DNA of 35,599 nucleotides from CAUZEO01 sp963578625 (GTDB lineage Bacteria > Verrucomicrobiota > Kiritimatiellia > SLOV01): assembly GCA_963578625.1 (NCBI GenBank), contig CAUZEO010000014.1, forward strand, positions 1 through 35,599, given 5' to 3'. The notes under the pieces are model-generated. The model was not told the origin of the DNA and did not search any database. It saw only the letters and a program-made list of their open reading frames with translations. Below are positions 24,671-31,211 of the stretch, piece after piece (position 1 is the first letter of the stretch; each line of letters begins with the position of its first letter). Both the position numbers and the translations under genes were made by a program.

Positions 24671-24799
24671 TTTATTCCTCTACGCCGGAAAGATTTAGTC
24701 AACCGCTCATGAGCGCAAATAGGAATGAGGCATTGGGGTCTCAAAACCGCGCATCTATGCTTCCCGTATCGTTGTCATCTGGAATTCGAATAGTGCTTA

Positions 24800-24830
24800 T
24801 CAATTCGCGTTCATTCGCGTTTATTCGCGG
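24800..24830. repeat. ATTCGCGT 10-bp-period repeat at the end of the aminotransferase gene
   Basis: ATTCGCG recurs at 24803, 24813 and 24823, a 10-base period (ATTCGCGTTCATTCGCGTTTATTCGCGG). This is a form of the short CGCGAATGAACGCGAATAAACGCG dispersed repeat found in many environmental genomes. The aminotransferase stop codon (TGA, 24811-24813) and its last four or so codons lie inside the repeat, so the repeat supplies the protein's end. Confidence 0.7.
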
Positions 24831-26157
24831 TTGGTAACGAGGATTCTTCACCCAAGCGGGCGATCCGTTCCTCCACGGGAATGTACTTCTCTTTTTTATC
24901 ATAGATTGCCAATGCTCTATCGATGTTTTGAAAGACTTTTTCAAAAGCATCGGCATAGGCATCCACCAGTTCGTTTCCATTCGGTGGCACCAGGCCTCGC
25001 ACGGTAAACCCGCCTTCTATAGCGGAGAAAGAATTCGGGTACTCGTGAAGATCATAGTTGCCGACTCCCCGGTTCTGGAACAATGGCTGGGCGGGGACGG
25101 GCACCTTCTGCCACAAGCCCGCCCTCACGTTCTCGGCGACGAGGGCATTGAGCACGGCGTTCTTCAGTCTTCCCGGCTCGATATCCAGGTTGAGTGCAGC
25201 AGGGTCGACCTTCACGGGATAGAGGTAATAGGCATGCGTCCGGTCCGGCGGGATCCGGGGTATGATCAGCCCGGCAATGGTTGCCAACCTATCCGTAAGG
25301 GCGGCGGCATTTTTCTGTGTACCCGACAAATAATCGTTCAGATTCCGTAACTTGACCCTCGCCAGTGCGGAGCAGACTTCGGGAAGTTTGTAGTTCCATC
25401 CAATTTCTTCCGACATGTAGGCCCGGTCCTTGTCTTTCATGTCGCAGAGCTCACCAAAGAGACGAAGCATGGATCCCTTCTGAAGGATATCCAAGTTGTT
25501 GGTGGTCATCATGCCACCCTCGCCGGTCATGAGCTGTTTCGTCGGCGACATCGAAAACCCTGCCGCATCGCCCAGGCTCCCGGTTTTTCTGCCTTGGTAC
25601 AGCGCGCCGTAGGATTGGGCACAATCTTCGATGATCTTCAGACCGTGTCTTCCGGCGATTTCATTGATGGGCTGCATATCAGCCGGCAGGCCATATATAT
25701 GCACGGGAATGATGGCTTTGGTTCGCCTGGTGATCTTCTCCTCAATCTTGGCGGGATCGATCAGGTAGGTCTCCGGATCGATGTCCACGAACACGGGAAC
25801 GGCGTTCTGGTGCAGAACGACCATGACCGAAGCAATGAACGTGAAGGCGGGGACCAGGACTTCGTCGCCCGGTTCGACCCCGACTCCTGCCATGGCGCAG
25901 TGCAAGGCAGCAGTCCCGCTATTGACCACCAGGCAGTGGTCGGCCTCGACCCACTGCGCGAATTCTTTTTCCAGCCCCTCCGCTTCCGGCATCCCAAATC
26001 CCTGCGCGATGCTCAGATGTCCGGACTCCAGCACTTGCGTGACCGCATCGATTTCCTCCCGGGTAGCTTTTCTGAATCGCTCCCAGTCATGCTCAACCAG
26101 GTGTGCGGGCACACTCGGGCGTCCGCCTTCGATGGCCAGTTTATCGGCGGATGTCAT
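24811..26157 (-). CDS. DegT/DnrJ/EryC1/StrS family PLP-dependent aminotransferase
   Basis: The product is 448 residues, a little longer than usual (about 370-400), from an ATG at 26157 with AGGAGA eight bases upstream. PLP Lys207 is in SPTKQLMTGEGG; IIEDCAQSYGA at 175-185 has the Asp that contacts the pyridine nitrogen; VVNSGTAALHCA (77-88) binds the phosphate. Family enzymes transaminate keto-sugars or, in some members, dehydrate or epimerise them. In this gene neighbourhood it may act on an amino sugar or a keto-sugar intermediate, or on an inosose. The last residues (PTANKRE) come from a dispersed repeat (24800-24830) and are probably an add-on. It follows the FAD oxidoreductase by 58 bases. 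Confidence 0.9.
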   Translation of the reverse strand: MTSADKLAIEGGRPSVPAHLVEHDWERFRKATREEIDAVTQVLESGHLSIAQGFGMPEAEGLEKEFAQWVEADHCLVVNSGTAALHCAMAGVGVEPGDEVLVPAFTFIASVMVVLHQNAVPVFVDIDPETYLIDPAKIEEKITRRTKAIIPVHIYGLPADMQPINEIAGRHGLKIIEDCAQSYGALYQGRKTGSLGDAAGFSMSPTKQLMTGEGGMMTTNNLDILQKGSMLRLFGELCDMKDKDRAYMSEEIGWNYKLPEVCSALARVKLRNLNDYLSGTQKNAAALTDRLATIAGLIIPRIPPDRTHAYYLYPVKVDPAALNLDIEPGRLKNAVLNALVAENVRAGLWQKVPVPAQPLFQNRGVGNYDLHEYPNSFSAIEGGFTVRGLVPPNGNELVDAYADAFEKVFQNIDRALAIYDKKEKYIPVEERIARLGEESSLPTANKRE

Positions 26158-26215
26158 TGCTGCGTTCTCCTATTTTAGAGTGCGCCAACGGCGCTCGAAA
26201 CAAGTACGAACCTGT

Positions 26216-27766
26216 TCATGCAGTCCCCAGCTCGTTGAGGATCACTTCTGCCGCGTTGTGCCCCGGCGCACCGGTCACTTCGCCGCCGGGATGTGTTCCG
26301 GATCCGCACAGGTACAGACCGTCAATGGGAGTGCGGTAATCCGACCAGCCCGGTAGTGGACGCCTGTTCAACACCTGTTGGGGTGTCATGTCCAGGTGTC
26401 TTATATTCCCATCCGTCAAACCGATTCGAGATTCCATGTCCTCGGGAGTAAGCAATTTCCAATCTACAATCGCGTCCCGTATATTAGGCACATAGTGGGC
26501 GAATACATCGATCAACTGCTCTCCCGCTTCCTGGCGTGCGTCCGCCCACGATCCGTCTTTCAGATGGGGAGGTTCGTACGTGACCCACATTGACAGGACA
26601 TGTTGACCCGGTTGCGCCACGGTTGAATCATAGACCGTCGGTACCTGTGCCTGGATCAGGGGTGAGCGCGAAACGCGGCCATTTCGCGCATCCTCCCAAC
26701 TGTCCTGGTAATACTCCACCGATGGGCAGATGGTCATTAATGCGATGTCTTTTGGATCGAAGGACGAGCCAAGATACTTCGAGACATCGGGCAATTCCTT
26801 TAACGCACAATGGAGCTTGATCGAGGCTGCCCTGGTCTCCAACCCCATGATGTCATCCACGAATGCATCGTCCAGGTCCGTCGAGTCGAGCAGCTTGCCG
26901 TACGTACGCTTCGGATCGGCATTCGAGACCACGATGCTGCTCGTCAGGATTTCTCCGTTGATTAGCTCTACCCCGGTGACCCTGCCGTTCTCGGTCAAAA
27001 TCCGCTTCACCTCCGCGTCTGTCCGAATGGTTGCTCCATGTGCCTCTGCGGATCGCGCCATGGACTGCGTGATTGCGCCCATCCCGCCGCGGACAATTCC
27101 ATAATTTTCTTTGTCCATACGAAATCCTGCAAACTTGAAAAATGCGGTCGAGAGAGCGCTGCCCGGTGCGGTGATATCGCCCTGGTCTCCGCCGCCTGCG
27201 CAAACCATTGCCCTGATCAGGGGGGATTCGAAAAAGCGTTCGATGAGGTCTTTCAATGGAACGGTAAGAAGCGAGTGGAGAAGCTCTTCTTCCTTTTCGG
27301 CCCGAAATCGATCCATCAACTCGCCGAGGCTCGGTGGAGGAGTCAGGTAATACTCGCTGAGTACACGCATCGCGCGGTTCCAGAAACCAACCCACTTCGG
27401 CCAGGCATCGGCATCGTGACGCGAGATTTTGCGAATTTCCTCCGCGCATTTTTCGGCATCATGCCAGAACCTTACAGATTGACCGTCCGGAAAGAGATGG
27501 ATCCGTCCCGGGTCCATGGTATGGACGAGAAACCCATACTTTCGAAGTTCGAGATCATCGATGACTTTTTTCTGAAGCGCATGACACATGTAGGAACAGG
27601 TTGAGATATGGACCCCGGGGAACCACTCCTCGGTGACCGCGGCGCCGCCGACCAGGTCCCTGCGTTCCAGAACTTGCACGTTGAGCCCTGCGCGGGCGAG
27701 ATAGCCCGCGGCGACGAGGCCGTTGTGTCCGCCGCCAACAATGATGACTGAATTGTCCATGCTCAT
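26216..27766 (-). CDS. NAD(P)/FAD-dependent oxidoreductase, PYROXD2/phytoene-desaturase-like
   Basis: The product is 516 residues. An ATG at 27766 is followed by a second at 27760; neither has a strong ribosome binding site. The N-terminus has the dinucleotide-binding motif GGGHNG (11-16) with E34 for the ribose of FAD, then RRDLVGGAAVTEEWFPG. The C-terminal LYLCGSGTHPGGEVTGAPGHNA is the second FAD-binding region of this amine-oxidase/phytoene-desaturase clan. It is closest in style to the PYROXD2 branch, whose substrates are mostly unknown. It is the first gene of the minus-strand series and is divergent from the SDR operon, with the palindrome at 27787-27814 just upstream of it. It is not evidence for carotenoid synthesis, since no partner gene is present. 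Confidence 0.85.
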   Translation of the reverse strand: MSMDNSVIIVGGGHNGLVAAGYLARAGLNVQVLERRDLVGGAAVTEEWFPGVHISTCSYMCHALQKKVIDDLELRKYGFLVHTMDPGRIHLFPDGQSVRFWHDAEKCAEEIRKISRHDADAWPKWVGFWNRAMRVLSEYYLTPPPSLGELMDRFRAEKEEELLHSLLTVPLKDLIERFFESPLIRAMVCAGGGDQGDITAPGSALSTAFFKFAGFRMDKENYGIVRGGMGAITQSMARSAEAHGATIRTDAEVKRILTENGRVTGVELINGEILTSSIVVSNADPKRTYGKLLDSTDLDDAFVDDIMGLETRAASIKLHCALKELPDVSKYLGSSFDPKDIALMTICPSVEYYQDSWEDARNGRVSRSPLIQAQVPTVYDSTVAQPGQHVLSMWVTYEPPHLKDGSWADARQEAGEQLIDVFAHYVPNIRDAIVDWKLLTPEDMESRIGLTDGNIRHLDMTPQQVLNRRPLPGWSDYRTPIDGLYLCGSGTHPGGEVTGAPGHNAAEVILNELGTA

Positions 27767-27786
27767 TCCGGGACTCTACCTTGCGA

Positions 27787-27814
27787 GATCGGGTATTCAT
27801 TGTTATACCCGATC
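27787..27814. promoter_or_regulatory. Perfect 10-bp inverted repeat in the divergent promoter region
   Basis: GATCGGGTAT (27787-27796) and ATACCCGATC (27805-27814) are exact inverted copies separated by TCATTGTT. The site is 21 bases upstream of the ATG of the FAD oxidoreductase and about 170 bases upstream of the SDR start, in the only divergent intergenic region of the window (27767-27985). It is a candidate operator for a dimeric regulator controlling both directions; no regulator gene is in the window. It could also be a hairpin in the 5' leader of the minus-strand transcript. Confidence 0.5.
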
Positions 27815-27985
27815 CCACATCTTCCCGTAAGAATAAAAAGATCTGCTTTCAATTCACATCGTGACGTAACACTTTTTGCACGCAACCTCTTGAAGACTTC
27901 CTCGTCCATGGCTAGAGTCGAGCCATTGACAAGCCCGACAGCATTGGAATCACCAGACCAATCAGAGAGTAAGGAGGAGCCCGTC

Positions 27986-28789
27986 ATGACGAGCAAGCAG
28001 CCGTTCAGTGAAGTAGCAGGTAAAATCGCGGTGATCACCGGCGCCGCCCGGGGACTAGGGCAGGGAACGGCCGAAACCCTGGCGGAACATGGTGTTCACG
28101 TGGTGATTTCCGACATCTCACCCGACGTTCACCAAACCTTTGAGGCGATTAAGAAGAATCACGGCGACAACGAGGGTTATTCACAGGAAGTGGATGTGTC
28201 GGATGAAGACGCGGTCCGCCAACTGGTCGAAGGAGCGGTGAAGAAATTCGGGCGACTCGACATCATGGTGAACAATGCCGGCATGCATCTCCAGGAAGGA
28301 ATGGTTGCCGACATGGATGTCGAGATCATCGATCGTATTTTTTCGGTCAACTTCAAGGGGATCTTTTTCGGGTGCAAGTACGCGGCGCGCCAAATGAAGA
28401 AACAGAAAAGCGGGAACATTATCAACCTGGGGTCCTACGGCGGGAAACTTGGTTTTCCGGGCTACGCCGCATACTGTTCTTCCAAAGGGGCGGTCCATAC
28501 CTTTACGATTTCCCTGGCGCGCGAGTTGGCGCCCGACCATGTGACCGTCAATGCCCTCTGTCCGGGTCTCGCGGCCACCGAAATGCACTGGAGTTTCATG
28601 CGGGCGGAGGCTGAAAACCGGGGCATGACATTCGATGAACTGAAAGACGAAGAGCTGCAGACCATCCCCCTGGGGCGGTACGCCGAAGGGAAGGACATGG
28701 CAGGAACCATCATGTGGCTGTCGTCCGGGGCCGGTTCCTACCTGACCGGCCAGTTGATAAATCTCAACGGGGGACTCTATTTTGCCTGA
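27986..28789 (+). CDS. SDR family NAD(P)-dependent oxidoreductase, first gene of the plus-strand operon
   Basis: The frame is open from 27800, but the ATG at 27986 has AAGGAGGA eight bases upstream and aligns with the paralogue's start, giving 267 residues. TGAARGLG is at 18-25, NNAG at 96-99 or so, and the catalytic residues are S150, Y163 and K167 (YCSSK). D43 after the second strand (VVISD) favours NAD. It ends with GQLINLNGG. It is clearly related to the SDR at 10643-11443 (shared FKGIFFGCK and NALCPGLAA-EMHW-FM blocks), so the two gene groups have probably worked on related substrates. The M24 gene follows after 36 bases. Confidence 0.92.
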   Translation: MTSKQPFSEVAGKIAVITGAARGLGQGTAETLAEHGVHVVISDISPDVHQTFEAIKKNHGDNEGYSQEVDVSDEDAVRQLVEGAVKKFGRLDIMVNNAGMHLQEGMVADMDVEIIDRIFSVNFKGIFFGCKYAARQMKKQKSGNIINLGSYGGKLGFPGYAAYCSSKGAVHTFTISLARELAPDHVTVNALCPGLAATEMHWSFMRAEAENRGMTFDELKDEELQTIPLGRYAEGKDMAGTIMWLSSGAGSYLTGQLINLNGGLYFA

Positions 28790-28825
28790 GGGTGTACTAC
28801 ATTCAACCATAAGGAGACGAGCATC

Positions 28826-30070
28826 ATGACACACGGCATCATGGCCAAAGACTGCGAGATCCGCGTCGATTACGACAAGCTTCGCAAGGACCGGGTCCGC
28901 AAGACCAACGAGCAGATGAAGAAGGACGGCATCGCCACGATCTTGGTGTTTGACCCGGACTGGATTCGCTACATCACCAGCACCAAGATCAATGACTGGG
29001 CAAACAACAAGTTGTTGCGCAGCGCTCTCATGGTGGCCGATAAAGACCCTGTTCTCTACGAACTCGGCAGCGCCATCGCGGCCAAAAAGGTGCTCTGCCC
29101 CTGGATTGCCGACCGCATATTTCCCTCCATCGGCACCTGGCGGGGCGCGTTTCCAAAGCCGGTGGGAATAGAGAATGCCGGGAAATTCGCCCGGATGGTA
29201 AAGGATCACTTGACGGAATACGGCGTTCAGAACGAACCGGTGGGCATCGACTTGGCCGAGATTCTGATGGTCCGGGCATTGGAAGCGGAAGGGATCCACG
29301 TGGTCGATGGCCAGCAAACCATGCTGGATGCCTCGAAGATTAAGACCGCGGAAGAGGTCGAGTTGATCGAGACATCCATTTCCATTGTGGAGGCGGCGTT
29401 TTGGGAGGTGATCAACAGGACGGCGCCAGGCGTCAAGGAAAGCGACATCGCCGGATTCATGCGCGAGACGATGTACCGGTTGGGCGCGGAAGAAATGCAG
29501 AACATCAACGTGATTTCGGGTAGCCGGTCCTATCCTCACCCGCATGATTTCTCAGACCGCATGCTGCGAATGGGAGATATGCTCTATATCGACGTGGTGA
29601 GCGTCTTTAACGGGTACAAGACCTGTTATTACCAGACCTTCGTGGTCGGGAAGCCTTCCCCGCTACAGCTTGATGTATACAAGAAGTCCTATGACTGGCT
29701 GTACGATGCAGTCGCCTTGGTGAAGCCCGGGGTGAGCACGGACGAGATTGCCGCCGTGTGGCCCTCCCACAAAGAACTGGGGCTATCCAGTGAGGCGGAG
29801 GCCTTTGCCCTCCAGGTGGCTCATGGGATCGGAATTACGCACTGGGGCAAACCGGTGATCAGCCGTTTCTTTTCCTTTGATCATCCGGAAGTAATTGAAG
29901 AGAATATGGTCATGGCCTTTGAAACCTATTGTGGCGAAGGCAGCGATGCCGCCCGTATTGAGGAACAGTTCGTGGTCACGAAGGACGGGGTCCGGCAATT
30001 GAGCAGGTTCCCCTCGGCGAACCTGATCTCATGCCCATGCGTGGGCGCGCTGCTGCCCGGGATGACGTGA
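28826..30070 (+). CDS. M24/creatinase-like (Xaa-Pro peptidase fold) protein
   Basis: The product is 414 residues; ATG at 28826 with AAGGAGA eight bases upstream. An N-terminal creatinase-type domain (about 20-165) is followed by the pita-bread catalytic domain. Of the five metal ligands typical for M24 peptidases, D256 (YIDVVSVFNGY), H333 (AHGIGITHWG), E366 (MAFETYCGEG) and a Glu near 379 (RIEEQ) can be placed, but the second Asp is replaced by Cys267 (YKTCYYQTF instead of the usual TDFTRTF type). This suggests a non-peptidase member, such as a creatinase-like or lyase enzyme that does not need two metals. Hydrolysis of a C-N bond in the same pathway as the creatininase-like protein is a guess. 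A strong hairpin (30072-30095) follows directly. Confidence 0.85.
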   Translation: MTHGIMAKDCEIRVDYDKLRKDRVRKTNEQMKKDGIATILVFDPDWIRYITSTKINDWANNKLLRSALMVADKDPVLYELGSAIAAKKVLCPWIADRIFPSIGTWRGAFPKPVGIENAGKFARMVKDHLTEYGVQNEPVGIDLAEILMVRALEAEGIHVVDGQQTMLDASKIKTAEEVELIETSISIVEAAFWEVINRTAPGVKESDIAGFMRETMYRLGAEEMQNINVISGSRSYPHPHDFSDRMLRMGDMLYIDVVSVFNGYKTCYYQTFVVGKPSPLQLDVYKKSYDWLYDAVALVKPGVSTDEIAAVWPSHKELGLSSEAEAFALQVAHGIGITHWGKPVISRFFSFDHPEVIEENMVMAFETYCGEGSDAARIEEQFVVTKDGVRQLSRFPSANLISCPCVGALLPGMT

Positions 30071-30071
30071 A

Positions 30072-30095
30072 CCCCACCGAGCAAGCTCGGTGGGG
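30072..30095. repeat. Perfect CCCCACCGAGC hairpin after the M24 gene
   Basis: CCCCACCGAGC (30072-30082) pairs with GCTCGGTGGGG (30085-30095) around AA, an 11-bp GC-rich stem starting two bases after the stop codon. There is no T-run, so it is not a classic intrinsic terminator; it belongs to the same hairpin family as 11461-11484 and 13761-13780. It could protect the upstream mRNA or reduce read-through. Confidence 0.7.
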
Positions 30096-30131
30096 GCGTG
30101 GCCCGCGCTCAAGTGAGGACCAACTAAAAAG

Positions 30132-30656
30132 ATGCGCTTGAACGAAAACATAAAGTCATTGGCCAACTGGACGCAACTCGGCTTCGTTGCGCCGGATGCG
30201 AAGGACATGATGGATCACCTGGCCGCAGTCGGTTTCGGGCCGTTCAAGGTCTACACGGTGCATAGCCGCAACTGGGAAGGAGTCAACTACCGTGGCGCTC
30301 CCGCTCCGGAGTATTCCCTCGAAGTATGTATGGCAGACTTCGGTGCCTGGGACGTGGAAGTCATCGTGCCGCTGCCGGGTAGCGGAATGAATATCTACAG
30401 CGAATACCTGGACAAACAACCGGCCGGGGGTCTGCATCATCTTGGAACCTACATGACCTCCAGCGAATACGATGCCGCCTACACACACCTTGAAAGCCTT
30501 GGTTATCCTCAGATCCAGGGCGGGCCGATTCTCGGGGGTGACCGCGACGGCCGCTTCGACTATTTTGAAACGGACCCGCAATACGGGATTCTCTTAGAGC
30601 TTCTCGATATGCCGGAAGTGTATGGAAACCCAGATTATGAGTATCCTGGGTCCTGA
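30132..30656 (+). CDS. VOC (glyoxalase/dioxygenase superfamily) protein
   Basis: The product is 174 residues from an ATG at 30132; a GAGGA lies about 14 bases upstream, so the site is weak. The sequence has two beta-alpha-beta-beta-beta-like halves: LGFVAPDAKDMMDHLAAVGFGPF at the start and GLHHLGTYM-SSEYDAAYTHLESLGYP in the second, ending in FDYFETDPQYGILLELLD, which is typical of VOC proteins of the lactoylglutathione-lyase/methylmalonyl-CoA-epimerase/dioxygenase superfamily. H102 or its neighbour in GGLHHLG and the Glu near the end (LLELLD) are likely metal ligands. These proteins isomerise, epimerise or cleave small metabolites with a divalent metal. It precedes the lipoyl protein by 11 bases. 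Confidence 0.85.
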   Translation: MRLNENIKSLANWTQLGFVAPDAKDMMDHLAAVGFGPFKVYTVHSRNWEGVNYRGAPAPEYSLEVCMADFGAWDVEVIVPLPGSGMNIYSEYLDKQPAGGLHHLGTYMTSSEYDAAYTHLESLGYPQIQGGPILGGDRDGRFDYFETDPQYGILLELLDMPEVYGNPDYEYPGS

Positions 30657-30667
30657 ACGGATCTCCC

Positions 30668-31150
30668 ATGGCAAAAGCTATCAAGATGCCCGACCTGGGA
30701 ACTACCGTCGACACCATCACCCTGATCGAGTGGAAAGTGAAACCGGGCGACGCAGTGAAACGCGGAGAGCCGCTGGCAGCGATCGAAACCGATAAAGCAG
30801 TGACCGAGCTTGAGTCGGTTGGCGAAGGAACCGTCCTGAAGCTGTTGGTAGAAGACGGAGAAGAAATTGAAGTCGGCACGGTGATCGCCTATATCGGCGA
30901 GGCCGGTGAATCTGTTGTGGCAGCAGCGCCTCCGGCCGACGCCAAGGTGGAAGAGGCCGATGCGTCGGAGGCGAAGCCAGCTGCGTTCAGGAAGCAGCCG
31001 GCGGATTCCCCGCGCGTGTCTCCGGTGGTCCGTAATCTCGCGACAAAAATGGGCGTTGATCTGGCAAAAATAAACGGAACGGGCCGCCATGGGATGATCA
31101 CCCGGGAGGACGTTCTCGGCGCCGCAAAGACGGGACCTGTTGGACATTGA
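30668..31150 (+). CDS. Lipoyl-domain plus peripheral-subunit-binding-domain protein without an acyltransferase domain
   Basis: The product is 160 residues. A lipoyl domain (1-80) has Lys43 in ETDKAVTE as the lipoylation site. After an Ala/Glu/Pro-rich linker (about 82-115) there is an E3-binding-type domain (about 116-152, SPVVRNLATKMGVDLAKING and MITREDVL). A complete E2 would have another ~230-residue catalytic domain with an HxxxDG motif; here the gene stops after the binding domain, without a frameshift. The protein is therefore a lipoyl carrier able to bind E3 or E1, presumably the partner of the fused E1 gene downstream. The acyltransferase activity must be supplied elsewhere, or the acyl product is not transferred to CoA. 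No E3 gene is in the window. Confidence 0.85.
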   Translation: MAKAIKMPDLGTTVDTITLIEWKVKPGDAVKRGEPLAAIETDKAVTELESVGEGTVLKLLVEDGEEIEVGTVIAYIGEAGESVVAAAPPADAKVEEADASEAKPAAFRKQPADSPRVSPVVRNLATKMGVDLAKINGTGRHGMITREDVLGAAKTGPVGH

Positions 31151-31211
31151 ATCTTCGATATTCGACATTTCCCAGAATCACGCACCGCGCACCGCGCACC
31201 CCGCATCCCGC
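31151..31211. repeat. Short GC-rich repeat in the gap before the E1 gene
   Basis: The gap between the lipoyl gene stop and the E1 ATG at 31212 contains CGCACCGCGCACCGCGCACCCCGCATCCCGC (a run of CGCAC-like units), preceded by an AT-richer TTCGATATTCGACATTTC stretch. It reads in frame with the E1 gene from a TTG at 31140, but the sequence resembles a dispersed repeat, not a protein N-terminus. Confidence 0.55.

Noticed and set aside
26216..27766. Carotenoid biosynthesis gene
   Set aside because: The protein belongs to the phytoene-desaturase-like clan in a broad sense but resembles PYROXD2 proteins, and there is no phytoene synthase or other carotenoid gene nearby.
27926..27954. TTGACA box as a -35 element for the SDR operon
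   Set aside because: A perfect TTGACA occurs at 27926-27931, but the sequence 17 bases later (ATCACC) is a poor -10 box, so the promoter is not supported.
28181..29545. 454-codon ORF on the minus strand across the SDR and M24 genes
   Set aside because: It crosses two genes with good ribosome binding sites and clear families and has no domain of its own.
9719..30070. Creatinine-to-creatine-to-sarcosine pathway from the creatininase-like and creatinase-like genes
   Set aside because: The two genes are 18 kb apart on opposite strands, both have atypical active-site surroundings, and no sarcosine oxidase-type gene accompanies them.
30072..30095. Intrinsic terminator after the M24 gene
   Set aside because: The stem is strong but has no following T-run, and the same hairpin occurs in other gaps, so it is better described as a repeat; the downstream genes look co-transcribed.
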